The notes under the pieces: generated by a model | What the model was told of the DNA's origin: nothing | The model's database searches: none | Seen by the model: only the letters and a program-made list of their open reading frames with translations | From: Flammeovirgaceae bacterium UBA2366 | Lineage (GTDB): Bacteria > Bacteroidota > Bacteroidia > Cytophagales > Cyclobacteriaceae | Assembly: GCA_002344065.1 (NCBI GenBank) | Contig: DDTK01000012.1 | Coordinates: 310,001 to 374,000 of the forward strand | Direction of reading: 5' to 3' | Length of the DNA: 64,000 bases | Position numbers and translations under genes: made by a program | Shown: positions 25,079-33,409 of the stretch, piece after piece | How positions within the stretch are numbered: position 1 is the stretch's first letter | Layout: each line of letters begins with the position of its first letter

Positions 25079-26119
25079 CTATTTTATAATGTTTACCTGT
25101 GAACCCTGACGAAGTTTGTCTTGCCCTGCCACAATGATTTTATCTCCTTCTTTCAAACTTCCGCTGACCAGAATTTTTTGGTCAATTAAAGCAATGGTTT
25201 TCACCGCTCGCTTTTGAGCCGTGTTATTTTCTATCACATATACAAACTGCGACCCTTGTAAATCCTGCTGCATTGCTTTGTTAGAGATAAGAACACCGGT
25301 CGTCTTGTTTTGGGTTGTAAACTTGACCGTACAAACCATGCCTGGCTTAATGGCTAAATCAGAATTGTCAACTTCAAGTCTTACCGGATAGGAGTGTGAA
25401 AATATATCAGCCGAAACACCAATTTCTCTTACAATACCGTTGATTGTTTTTGAGATAGCTCCAACCGTAATGGTGGCCTGATCTCCCTTTTTGAACGAAC
25501 TGATTTCATCTTCGGGTACGGGAATTTTTACATGCACTTTACTGATGTCAAATAATTCAAAAACTGTAATATTTGGAAATACATTTTCTCCCTCCTGAAT
25601 AGATTTTTTGCCTATCACACCCGCTGTAACAGCATATAGTTTTGTATCGTCAAGTCCTTTTTTTGCAATGGCTGTAGCCGATTTTGCCTGACTTAATCCG
25701 GTTTCTACCTCCACCCATTTTATTTCAGGCAGGGTACCATTTTCATGCATCGGCTTTAAGCGGTCATACGCATCCTGGGCCTGTTGTAATTTTTGAAATG
25801 CCATCTGGTAGGTATTCTCCATAGTCGATGGATTTAGTTGTGCCAACAACTGTCCTTTGTTTACCTGCTGTCCTTCTTCTACTGCTATTTTCGAAACGGT
25901 TCCTGGCACCGAGAAACTGAGTGGTGTATTTTTCTTTGGCACCACGACCCCGGAATACCCAACTGTATGGCTTCCTTTATATTGAATTACTTCTTCTGTT
26001 TTAACATTGAGGGAAGTGCGCTTCTCACTTTCCAATGATGTATTCTCTCCTGACGAGCATCCAGTCAGGATGACGGAAAACAAAAGAGCGATGTACAGTT
26101 TATTGACTTTCATATTCAT
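25079..26119 (-). CDS. RND periplasmic adaptor (membrane fusion protein)
   Basis: A 346-aa lipoprotein adaptor. Lipobox LLFSVILTGCSSG gives Cys near residue 21. Then lipoyl/barrel-sandwich halves (GTVSKIAVEEGQQVNKGQLLAQLNP and TAGVIGKKSIQEGENVF), a helical hairpin, a beta-barrel and a membrane-proximal domain. It joins the RND pump to the TolC channel. A half-operator TTTGGTCGAT lies about 40 bp upstream of its start, in the gap after the TetR gene. Confidence 0.92.
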   Translation of the reverse strand: MNMKVNKLYIALLFSVILTGCSSGENTSLESEKRTSLNVKTEEVIQYKGSHTVGYSGVVVPKKNTPLSFSVPGTVSKIAVEEGQQVNKGQLLAQLNPSTMENTYQMAFQKLQQAQDAYDRLKPMHENGTLPEIKWVEVETGLSQAKSATAIAKKGLDDTKLYAVTAGVIGKKSIQEGENVFPNITVFELFDISKVHVKIPVPEDEISSFKKGDQATITVGAISKTINGIVREIGVSADIFSHSYPVRLEVDNSDLAIKPGMVCTVKFTTQNKTTGVLISNKAMQQDLQGSQFVYVIENNTAQKRAVKTIALIDQKILVSGSLKEGDKIIVAGQDKLRQGSQVNIIK

Positions 26120-26156
26120 TGTTATTTCTATAATTACAATTAGACTATTTTAGTTT

Positions 26157-26166
26157 TTTGGTCGAT
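26157..26166 (+). promoter_or_regulatory. Single TetR-type half site before the adaptor gene
   Basis: TTTGGTCGAT, identical in reverse complement to the left arm of the palindrome at 26797-26821. This suggests the regulator also acts internally on the pump genes. It is a short match, so chance is possible. Confidence 0.35.
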
Positions 26167-26181
26167 AATGGGTTAAAAAAA

Positions 26182-26775
26182 TTACCTCGCTATGATTCCA
26201 TAAAAAAGCACATTTAGCAATCCTTCAAACCGCTTTTCTGTTTTTGCGTTATTGTTTTTAATGAATAAAGGATATTCTAAACCCTTTAGTGCTGTTACCA
26301 GGGCGAAGGCGGTGAGGTTGATGTCTTCTATTTTAAATTCCCCATCTTCAACACCCGTCTTCAATATTCCTTTGATGGTGTTAACCTCTTCGGTGTCATA
26401 CTTCACTCTGACATTTTCAATAAAACTATAGTGCTCCAGATATTCATCTTTTAGGGCGCTATACAGATTGGTTAGATTGTTAATGCCTTTCATTCTTGCT
26501 AACACATAAGCACGTATTTTTTTTTCAGATGTAGTTTCAGCATTGATTGCTTTTGCTATGGCAGCACTTAGTTCATCCGCTTCCTTCTCAACAATTGCCT
26601 TGAAAATATCCTCCTTGCTTTTGAAGTAATGATAGATGGAACTTTTGCCTTTTCTTGCAGCCTGAGCTATTTCATCCATTGTGGTTTTCTTAAAACCATA
26701 CCTGGCAAAGATGGTTTTAGCAGAATTCAGGATGATTTCACTTACATCGTCTTTAATGTCGATGGTTGTTTCCAT
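26182..26775 (-). CDS. TetR/AcrR family repressor of the RND operon
   Basis: A 197-aa one-component regulator. The N-terminal TetR HTH is clear: FARYGFKKTTMDEIAQAARKGKSSIYHYFKSKEDIF, residues about 20-55. The remaining residues are a helical ligand-binding domain. As first gene of the efflux operon it most likely represses its own promoter and is released by a pump substrate. A matching palindrome lies 22 bp upstream of its start. Confidence 0.92.
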   Translation of the reverse strand: METTIDIKDDVSEIILNSAKTIFARYGFKKTTMDEIAQAARKGKSSIYHYFKSKEDIFKAIVEKEADELSAAIAKAINAETTSEKKIRAYVLARMKGINNLTNLYSALKDEYLEHYSFIENVRVKYDTEEVNTIKGILKTGVEDGEFKIEDINLTAFALVTALKGLEYPLFIKNNNAKTEKRFEGLLNVLFYGIIAR

Positions 26776-26796
26776 TGCTTCTTATTAAACTAATAA

Positions 26797-26821
26797 TCGA
26801 CCAAATTGGTTTTTCGGTCGA
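26797..26821 (+). promoter_or_regulatory. Probable TetR operator
   Basis: Inverted repeat TCGACC-N13-GGTCGA, extended to TCGACCAAA and TTCGGTCGA, located just upstream of the TetR start codon. Size and position suit a TetR dimer site (inference). Confidence 0.55.
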
Positions 26822-26928
26822 ACGCAAAGGTATAGTTTTTTTACAACCTACTTACTCTTTAAGAATTCTTTCGGTTGGGGAGTTTAGCTCAAGCAAGCTG
26901 ATTTTTGCGCAAATTTGACCGGCTCAAG

Positions 26929-27360
26929 TTAAGATTCAAATCTTAACACACTATACACACATCTTGCCAGAGCAACCGGCTCTTCATTGCCCGGTTGAAA
27001 CAATTCTACATCCACCTTAATGATTGTCTTCCCTTGTTTAATTATTCGTGCTTTTGCTTGCACATCCGCCTTAACGGCTGCATGTAAATAATCTATGCGC
27101 ATATCAATGGTGTTCAGCCTGTCATTGGGTGAATGTAAAGCTGTTGCCCCGGCCACCCCTCCGGCCGTATCGGCAATGGCGGCAAGAATACCTCCATGCC
27201 AGCGGCCTTGTATAAAATCACCAATAAACTCTTCTTTGAATGGAACAAGAATATGAACCGAGCCTGCTGTAATCTCAACTATTTTTAAACAGAGTATTTT
27301 GTTAGCAGGCATCATGTTTTCGATGGCGTGCTTCAATAGTTGAAAATTATTTTCGTGCAT
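26929..27360 (-). CDS. PaaI-family hotdog thioesterase
   Basis: A 143-aa hotdog-fold acyl-CoA thioesterase. The PaaI pattern is seen in FIQGRWHGGILAAIADTAGGVAG (HGG followed by the D/A-T-A helix; catalytic Asp in AADTAGG) and in LNTIDMRIDYLHAAVK. The substrate acyl-CoA cannot be read from the sequence. Its start is 48 bp downstream of the luciferase-domain gene's stop, in the same direction, so it may be the last gene of that operon. Confidence 0.88.
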   Translation of the reverse strand: MHENNFQLLKHAIENMMPANKILCLKIVEITAGSVHILVPFKEEFIGDFIQGRWHGGILAAIADTAGGVAGATALHSPNDRLNTIDMRIDYLHAAVKADVQAKARIIKQGKTIIKVDVELFQPGNEEPVALARCVYSVLRFES

Positions 27361-27408
27361 GGCTAATCTTTTTTGTTAAAATTTATTTTTGCTCACTCCA
27401 ACTTCGTC

Positions 27409-27900
27409 TCACTTATCTCTTATTTCACCCATTGCAAATTGATAGGAACGAAAAACAATTTTTTTAATTACTTCAGCCTCCTCATCATTTCTGGGGGCAT
27501 AAACCATTATGAAGTTTGGCGGCAACCATCCTTTATGTACTACAGGATGAAATTCGCCCCAACCCAGCTCAATTACTTTCTTAACATCACGTTGCGGGAG
27601 GCCTAAGTGCATACTGCCATCCGGAGCAGGATGAAAATGTGCAAATTCCGTCTCAACCATAAAAGCATTACAATGTGTACACATTTTTTCTTCTGACATA
27701 CACATGGCCTGTGCTCCATGTACAGATATTTTGCTATGCTCCTTTGAAATATCAGGAAGCGAGAATGCCCAACCCATAAGTTCATCCACCAGCTTTCTGT
27801 CAGATGGTTGCTGGTCCAGTTGCATGTGCGGATTGCTCGGTGTAGTAGTTGGTTTGTTCCCTGTTCTTTTTGGAATCTCAAAATCAAATTGCAATGCCAT
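27409..27900 (-). CDS. Luciferase-domain protein (DUF5519 family), copy A
   Basis: About 163 aa. Diagnostic block: FAHFHPAPDGSMHLGLP, then VIELGWGEFHPVVHKGWLPPNFIMVYAPRN. This is the 'luciferase domain' (DUF5519) found in small Bacteroidota and proteobacterial proteins, biochemical role not established. Start 27900 is chosen because it follows the LigB stop by 13 bp, and the upstream in-frame codons overlap LigB. A paralog (copy B) is at 43382-43882. Confidence 0.8.
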   Translation of the reverse strand: MALQFDFEIPKRTGNKPTTTPSNPHMQLDQQPSDRKLVDELMGWAFSLPDISKEHSKISVHGAQAMCMSEEKMCTHCNAFMVETEFAHFHPAPDGSMHLGLPQRDVKKVIELGWGEFHPVVHKGWLPPNFIMVYAPRNDEEAEVIKKIVFRSYQFAMGEIRDK

Positions 27901-27913
27901 GTTCTGATATTGT

Positions 27914-28822
27914 TTAATGGGTTGGCTCCATAATAAAACTGCGGTCGCTAAATGCAGGTAAAAGATTTTCATAGGTGTGCTTTATTGTATCGTTGGTATT
28001 CAGCATAGCCATAGAATAAATTAGTGGCACATAATGATCAGGAGTCGGGGCAGCCATTTTTCCAAATTTTGTTTTTTCATAATTCATCAAACTTTTTATG
28101 TCACGGTCCACCACTCTCTGTTTTATCCATTCATCAAATTCCTTATCCCATCCATACAAGGTTTTATCGCCTTTGAAAAGTCTGGAACTTGCCAATTGAA
28201 GATTATGAACAACGGAACCGCTGCCGATAATCAAAACACCCTTCGTTCTTAATTTCTTCAGTTGAACTGCTAACTCATAGTGGTATTGAGGAGATTGATA
28301 ATAATCAATGCTCATCTGAAAAACCGGAGTGTTGGCATCCGGAAAAAGATGGCGAAGCATGGGCCAGTTGCCGTGATCGAAACCCCAGTCGGTGGTAGTT
28401 TTAATAGTAGGAATGGAATGCGCTACCTCTTTGGCAAATTCTGGCGCACCTGGTGCAGGATATTTAATAGTGTAATATTCAGGTGGGAAACCATAAAAAT
28501 CGTAAATCGTTTCAGGCCACGGAGAAACATTCACGTACGTGCCTTTGGTACACCAATGTGCTGATACTACCAATATGGCTTTAATTTCTTTTGGATATTT
28601 TTTCCGCAAGTCAACACCTAAATCAAAAACATAAGTTAAAAAAGGATTCGCTTTATGAGGAAGGGGAATGTCCATTGGGTTTCCGTGCGAAGTAAAAATA
28701 ACTGGAAGGGTTACTTCCTGTTCGGGTAAGTCCGTTATCGCATTGGCCCAGCTTTTTACACCTGAAGTTCCAAAACCTATTGTTGCTGCTCCCATTATCT
28801 TTATAAAGTCTGATCGGTTCAT
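27914..28822 (-). CDS. LigB-type extradiol ring-cleavage dioxygenase (DODA-like)
   Basis: About 302 aa, class III extradiol dioxygenase of the 4,5-DOPA dioxygenase (YgiD) group. Probable metal and catalytic histidines are in TSHGNPMD, LVVSAHWCTKGTYV, GFDHGNWPMLRHLFPDA and GSGSVVHNL. An N-terminal stretch (FIKIMGAATIGFGTSG) looks like a secretion signal without twin arginines. The start at 28822 matches the position of the relic in the second module (MNRPSFIKLLG). The natural catechol substrate is unknown. Confidence 0.88.
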   Translation of the reverse strand: MNRSDFIKIMGAATIGFGTSGVKSWANAITDLPEQEVTLPVIFTSHGNPMDIPLPHKANPFLTYVFDLGVDLRKKYPKEIKAILVVSAHWCTKGTYVNVSPWPETIYDFYGFPPEYYTIKYPAPGAPEFAKEVAHSIPTIKTTTDWGFDHGNWPMLRHLFPDANTPVFQMSIDYYQSPQYHYELAVQLKKLRTKGVLIIGSGSVVHNLQLASSRLFKGDKTLYGWDKEFDEWIKQRVVDRDIKSLMNYEKTKFGKMAAPTPDHYVPLIYSMAMLNTNDTIKHTYENLLPAFSDRSFIMEPTH

Positions 28823-28879
28823 TTTGCAATTCAAAAATGAATTTAAATCGGACGCACATTACTCAGCTACCGGATAAAA

Positions 28880-29545
28880 TCATTCCGATGAAATAGAAGG
28901 TTCTTGCTGGTAATACTTTTCATCATCAACAATGTCCAGCATAAAGCGGGCAACATCTTTTCGGCTGATGGTCATGTTTAGTTTTTTATCGCCTTTAATG
29001 CTTACCCGAACTGACTTCTGCTTTTCACTGTTGCTAAGCCCAACCGGTCGAACAGATGTCCAATCCAGTCCGCTTTTTCGGAGCAGTCTCTCCTGATCTT
29101 CGTGACCTGCATAGGCTACACCAACGTTGGTTTTTTTGATGAGAAATTTAAATATCCAATTTGTTTCTTTGTAACTATCACCTGTTCCCCAGGCTGAAAC
29201 AGTTATCACACGCTTTACACCATTTTCTTGCATGGCATTTATCGTATTATCAATACTCACACGTAATAAATCCAGCGGTGAAACCACCTTAGACCAGGGC
29301 ATATCAGTTTTTCTTCCAATGTTCAGTGCAACATAAACAGCATCTGTTTCTTCAACCACCTTTGTCACCTCATCAATACGCATTGGATTTCCTTCAACGA
29401 CATGCAGATTGGGATTTGCCAGTTTAATTTTTTGTTTGTCCCGAACCAGTGCTTTTACAACCCAACCCTTTTCCAGGGCTTGTTTTACAATTTCAATTCC
29501 TGTTCTGCCATTGGCGCCTAATACAGCTATTGTTTTCATGCTCAC
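28880..29545 (-). CDS. NAD(P)-binding atypical SDR (NmrA-like), copy A
   Basis: A 221-aa single-domain protein with Rossmann loop VLGANGRTGIEIVKQAL (GxxGxxG type) at residues 8-24 and the atypical-SDR sequence DLLRVSIDNTINAMQENGVKRVITVSAWGTGDS. No YxxxK is apparent, as is usual for the NmrA/NADH-ubiquinone-like group. The stop of the DoxX gene lies 1 bp upstream, so the two are coupled. A paralog with 'SAWGVGDSYAEANGIFRFL' is at 46783-47442. An alternative start lies 6 bp later. Confidence 0.87.
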   Translation of the reverse strand: MSMKTIAVLGANGRTGIEIVKQALEKGWVVKALVRDKQKIKLANPNLHVVEGNPMRIDEVTKVVEETDAVYVALNIGRKTDMPWSKVVSPLDLLRVSIDNTINAMQENGVKRVITVSAWGTGDSYKETNWIFKFLIKKTNVGVAYAGHEDQERLLRKSGLDWTSVRPVGLSNSEKQKSVRVSIKGDKKLNMTISRKDVARFMLDIVDDEKYYQQEPSISSE

Positions 29546-29923
29546 TTATTTTTTTGTAAAACTTGCAAGCATTTCGGGATTGCGCAGGTAATTACCAATC
29601 CAGATTACAGTCAAAATAATGGCAGGCATTACAAACGATTCCTGATGTTGTAGATGAGTTGCGATGGCTCCACCAAAGTGGGCGGTTAACAAAAGAAAAC
29701 CAAGAGAGGATGTTCTTGGAATAATAAATAGAATGATGAAAATCAATTCGCCAGCTCCTATAAAGGTAAGGTTATCTTCCAATCCCCATTTAGCGAAATT
29801 GGTTACCAATTCTTCAGCGTGCATCAGTTTCATGGTGGCGCTCATAATAACCAACGCACCCACCAATCCAATTAATACCCATGCTGCAATCTTTCTTATT
29901 TTACCCTTTGATTGTTTTTCCAT
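29546..29923 (-). CDS. DoxX-family membrane protein, copy A
   Basis: A 125-aa protein with four hydrophobic helices (about residues 10-28, 48-66, 70-86, 97-114), DoxX/DoxD type, often linked to quinone or redox processes. Landmarks are NFAKWGLEDNLTFIGAGEL and LTAHFGGAIATHLQHQES. It is adjacent to the NAD(P)-binding gene as in the second module (46408-46776). Function in this operon is not established. Confidence 0.87.
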   Translation of the reverse strand: MEKQSKGKIRKIAAWVLIGLVGALVIMSATMKLMHAEELVTNFAKWGLEDNLTFIGAGELIFIILFIIPRTSSLGFLLLTAHFGGAIATHLQHQESFVMPAIILTVIWIGNYLRNPEMLASFTKK

Positions 29924-30032
29924 GTTTTTGTTGTTTAATGATTTTTCTTTTTGTCCATAAATGCACTACTAAGTATGATGCTCACGCAAGAACTGCCAAG
30001 TAGTTCACTTACCTGGTTATATCCGATCAAAA

Positions 30033-30488
30033 TCAGGGCAGGAGATAAACGATTACAGTTATAATTAATCCGATACCAAAAGCATAGGCAAGCAATTGCC
30101 AGGCTCTTGCTCTGTCTTTCGCCCGGAATTCTTTTTGATCGATGGTGTCGGTTTTTCCCACCTCTCCTAAATTGAACATGTGCCCAAATCCGAAGTACAC
30201 GCAGAACTTATTGTACGCCTGGATGAACCCAGTTGCTCCCATTACTGCCGGAATGAAAACAGCCAGTCGCATCCAATGGGGGGCGTTAAACCATAGTAAG
30301 AGTGTAATGGCAATTACGGTAAGTACCAACCCTGTCCATCCACTTGCTTTCCGCCTTTTGATTTCCTCTCTCCCCATATTGCAGGTTCCGGGAATATATT
30401 TTTCATTCGAAGAGTTGCTGTCATTATTTCTATTAAACCCGGACATAAGAACGATGGGATGATTAAGTGAAATCGTGCTTGTTTTCAT
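30033..30488 (-). CDS. Membrane protein with DUF2892-like architecture, copy A
   Basis: About 151 aa. A hydrophilic N-terminus with the segment IPGTCNMGREEIKRRKASGW is followed by two hydrophobic hairpins (residues about 58-95 and 128-151). It resembles small inner-membrane proteins of the YgaP/DUF2892 kind, but the match is from layout and not proven. Start 30488 is preferred because it lies just beyond the upstream gene's stop. A broken copy is at about 45190-45365 (GKTASLEQAEYRK and the KDRAKGWQLLGYAL tail). Confidence 0.65.
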   Translation of the reverse strand: MKTSTISLNHPIVLMSGFNRNNDSNSSNEKYIPGTCNMGREEIKRRKASGWTGLVLTVIAITLLLWFNAPHWMRLAVFIPAVMGATGFIQAYNKFCVYFGFGHMFNLGEVGKTDTIDQKEFRAKDRARAWQLLAYAFGIGLIITVIVYLLP

Positions 30489-30495
30489 TTTGATT

Positions 30496-30849
30496 TTAGT
30501 TAGTTGAATAATAAAACCGCTCATTAATAATTTGTCCATCAGCCCATCTTTGAACGGCTACCTGGCACATTTTCATGCGGGGTGCGCCTTTGTAGGTAAC
30601 GTCAAATTCCCATTCAACCATGGTAACATTGTCTCCAACGGTTACTGCATGGACTTGAGCGCCATGAAAGGTTTCAATCATCTGCATCCCTTGAATTTCT
30701 CTCTCCCTGTTTGCTGATTTACCAACCATTGGGGGTTTGGAGTTTTCCTACATTACCACATCTTCATGATAATACTTTTCAAAAGCATCCATTTGTTTAC
30801 CTGACAGCATTAGCTTGATTAGGTCTTCGATTTTTTCTTTGATATTCAT
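30496..30849 (-). pseudogene. SnoaL-like protein with an in-frame amber stop, copy A
   Basis: Reads MNIKEKIEDLIKLMLSGKQM and onward to HEDVVM, then a TAG codon (+ strand CTA at 30748-30750), then ENSKPPMVGKSANREREIQG and the rest to ERFYYSTN. The intact paralog at 45565-45918 has Q (CAG) at this position within CMQENN-like SMQENNAPPTVGK. A single C-to-T change (CAG to TAG) explains the stop. SnoaL/NTF2-like fold proteins are cone-shaped barrels used as isomerases or binding modules; substrate unknown. The downstream ATG at 30727-30729 could allow a 77-aa C-terminal product. Confidence 0.82.
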
Positions 30850-30927
30850 GATAAATAGCTTTAGGTTTAACTACATGCAAGATAGAAAGATATATTGAAA
30901 TACATCTATATATTAGAGTGAAAAAAA

Positions 30928-31194
30928 TTACTTCACCAATTCTCCTTTAAGGGATTCAAGATACTTTTCAAGTAGTTTCTTATTTACCGAAAGAAGAGAA
31001 TGTTGTCCATTCTTTTTTGCATGGATAAGTCCGCAATCATACAGTATTTTAGAGTGGTGTGATATGGTAGGTTGAGAAAGTGTAAAGTGGCCTTCCAGTT
31101 CACTGCAACTGATTTCTCCTTTTGCCATGAGTGTCTTCATAATTTTGAACCGCGTGGCATCAGCCAGTGCTTTTGATATTTTGAGCAAATCCAT
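30928..31194 (-). CDS. ArsR/SmtB-family winged-helix regulator
   Basis: An 88-aa wHTH repressor. Family core: KALADATRFKIMKTLM, then EISCSELEGHFTLSQPTISHHSKIL (recognition helix with SQPTISHH), and the wing GLIHAKKNGQHSLLSVN. No Cys metal-ligand pair (ELCVCDL) is present, so it is not a classical metal sensor. It heads the redox module A and probably controls it; an AT-rich repeat (AGATATATTGAAATACATC then TATATATTA, 30886-30915) lies between it and the SnoaL start. Confidence 0.9.
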   Translation of the reverse strand: MDLLKISKALADATRFKIMKTLMAKGEISCSELEGHFTLSQPTISHHSKILYDCGLIHAKKNGQHSLLSVNKKLLEKYLESLKGELVK

Positions 31195-31373
31195 TGCAAT
31201 TATTTTTTTAAAGATAATGGATATTAAAGGAATTAGCTATTAACTCAACCAACAGCAGTGAAAACGATTCTTTATGAATACAATGTTTATGGTTGTGAAA
31301 AACAAAAGTGGTTGGACGGTTTGGGCGATAAACTGAGCATCATAAAATTATCTGCTAGTCCGTAATCATACCA

Positions 31374-31970
31374 CTAAATTAAGCTAACGATAAGATTATC
31401 AAACAGATTTGTGTTGTATCGCCTGTTGAGTTTAAAGCAGAACTCATCCAGGTAGTGTTGAAGGTATTTTTCCTTGATTACGTGGTAAATCCCTAGCAGA
31501 TTTCTCTTAGCGTTGGCAATGGCAATATGTACACATTTAAGTTCATCTACACTTTCCCTAGTCGACTTAAAGCTGACATGTAGGTTCACAAGATTTTTTA
31601 AATCGACATAGCTTGACGATTGATCGGTAAACACAACGCTGTCCTTATCGATCGAAGATTTAACCAACTGTTGAGTAAATGTTTTCTGCTCAGATTGGCC
31701 CACTTTCATTTTAAGCTGCCCACAATATCTTTGAGCTATCCCGTCAATCTCTAATGGAAATGATTCTACCATTACAGTCACTTTCGACTTTTTCTGACTG
31801 CCTTTACCTCGCTTAAGTTTCTTTCGTAATCGCTTAGGTGTGCTGGTAGAAAAATAAGCGTCATCCCACTCAATCATACCTGTAAGCACCTGATCATCAT
31901 CGGCTTTGCCCATAGCAGCACGAATTTTTTTCATCATGGCCCAAATAGGTTCATAGCGCTTATGCCCAAG
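31374..31970 (-). pseudogene. IS1595 transposase, C-terminal part
   Basis: 199 codons including the stop. It contains the ISXO2-like DDE domain: VLTGMIEWDDAYF near its start, VFTDQSSSYVDLKNL, and the end RYNTNLFDNLIVSL. The frame continues into the first codon after the cassette boundary (LGHKRYEPIW). Joined in phase to 33410-33700 it gives a complete 295-aa transposase. It lacks a start of its own except an internal ATG at 31937. Confidence 0.9.
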
Positions 31971-32077
31971 TTATGTGCAAGCCCAAGAAAATAAGATAAG
32001 GGTAATATGAACTTTATGTGTAGTATAAAAGCAAGATTAAGCCATATTATGAACAAAAGGTCATAGGAGTTGAACTA

Positions 32078-33252
32078 ATGAATAAACCCAACAGCACTCA
32101 AATTAAAATTTTAAAAACCATGAATAGAATGAATTCAATTATATTTTTTACACTTATTATGCTATTTACAGCATGTTCCAAGGATGGCGAAATGGTTGAA
32201 ACTTCGGACACTTATGATGTTATTGAACCCCCGTACAAAAAACTCACTATTAATGGGGAAGACGCTCCTTTCGGTATCTTTGATCCAAGCCTCGAATATG
32301 ATGACAATGGCATTGGATGGATGACTTATTCATCGGTGAGTAGTCCGACCATGGATCATAAATGGGTTGTTCAGACCGAACTGGCAAAGAGCGCTAACAG
32401 AGGGACGACATGGACAAAAGTTCAAACGGTCAACGAAGCAGACTACGAAACATTCACAATACATGGTGAGGAAACTGAAGGACATTGGAACAAAGAAACC
32501 TCATCATTGCTTTACGACAATGAAGACCCAGACGGACAGAAAAGATGGAAACTCTTTGCACATCGTATTTTCAGTCCAAATGAAGGAGATGAACCCGGAG
32601 CTGGTAATTTGCCATTTTATTCTTTTATTTCATATATGACTGCCCCCGAACCAACTGGGCCTTGGTCCGAAGAAAGATTCTTATTTGGAACATCAAAAAG
32701 TGAAGTTCCTGACTTGGTCGATATCCATATTGATAATCTTGCTCTGAGACTGCGGATGCAATAATAGTTACAGAGTCCGGAGCGTATGCACAGAATGGTA
32801 GTATTTATGTTAGCCTTAACGTATTCGGAAGTGTACTAAAGGATGTCATTCTTCTCGCTTCAGAAGACCACGGAGAAACATGGAATTATGTCGAAACCCT
32901 TATCAGTGCTGGTGATGCCAATATGCTAGGTTTCGATAGTTTTGATCATTCAAGCATTGTTCGAGCAAGCGAATATTTGTATCTGTTTGCAGCACCTAAA
33001 AATGGCGAAGAAAGTTTCGGCACATATATTTTCAAATTTGAAAACCTGCCAAATGGTGGGCTGAAAAGAGAAAATGGAAAACTAAAAATCTATAACCATA
33101 TAAAATCCGACAAGAATGAGGGAGCGAATGCGGGAGAAAGCGATTATGATGAGCAAAATACCAATGGAGGTATTTTGTTTCCTCAAATCATATTGTCCGA
33201 TGTTCCAGAAGTATTTCAAATTTTCAAAACAGAAGTATTATTAAAAAAATAG
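32078..33252 (+). pseudogene. Cassette-borne lipoprotein of unknown function, frameshifted
   Basis: Sole gene of the cassette. The N-terminus has a lipoprotein signal (IIFFTLIMLFTACSKDGE; an alternative start lies at 32120). A repeated BNR/Asp-box-like style is visible (NRGTTWTKVQ, then EDHGETWNYVE after the break), typical of sialidase or beta-propeller glycosidase-like proteins, but no family is certain. The frame breaks near 32735-32764 (after DIHIDNLAL it hits a stop; the other frame reads SETADAIIVTESGAYAQNGS). One missing base would give about 391 aa. An AGGAG lies 8 nt upstream of the start. Confidence 0.72.
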
Positions 33253-33285
33253 TGAACAAAAAACTGTAACTAATAAATAATGCCA

Positions 33286-33409
33286 GCACATAACAATGTA
33301 TAAAAATAATAGCCGAAACGGTAGTAAATACAAGGGTTGTAGCCCGCTTCAACTTTCTTGTAACTTGACAGGTAAATGCCGCAATCGGCTACTATTCTTA
33401 TACGAACCG
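33286..33409 (+). repeat. attC-like recombination site of the cassette
   Basis: Starts with GCACATAAC (33286-33294), the exact reverse complement of GTTATGTGC formed at the circular junction (G at 33409 plus 31971-31978). Inner arms AATGTATAA-AATAATAGCCG and CGGCTACTATTCTTATAC pair imperfectly with one unpaired stretch (GAACC), as in true attC sites. The central loop is about 55 nt. Total folded length about 132 nt is within the usual attC range. Confidence 0.8.

Larger units (their letters stand above)
31971..33409 (+). mobile_element. Integron-type gene cassette inserted in the transposase gene
   Basis: A 1439-bp segment with a single plus-strand gene and an attC-like site at its 3' end. 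Both junctions fall at G|TT: ...CCCAAG|TTATGTGCAAG at the left and ...GAACCG|TTGTCTTC at the right. Removing the insert restores CAA-CTT, i.e. Q-L in the transposase motif RRQLGHKRYEPIW. This is the expected outcome of integron-integrase insertion of one circular cassette into a secondary site. No integron integrase gene or second cassette is seen nearby. Confidence 0.85.
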
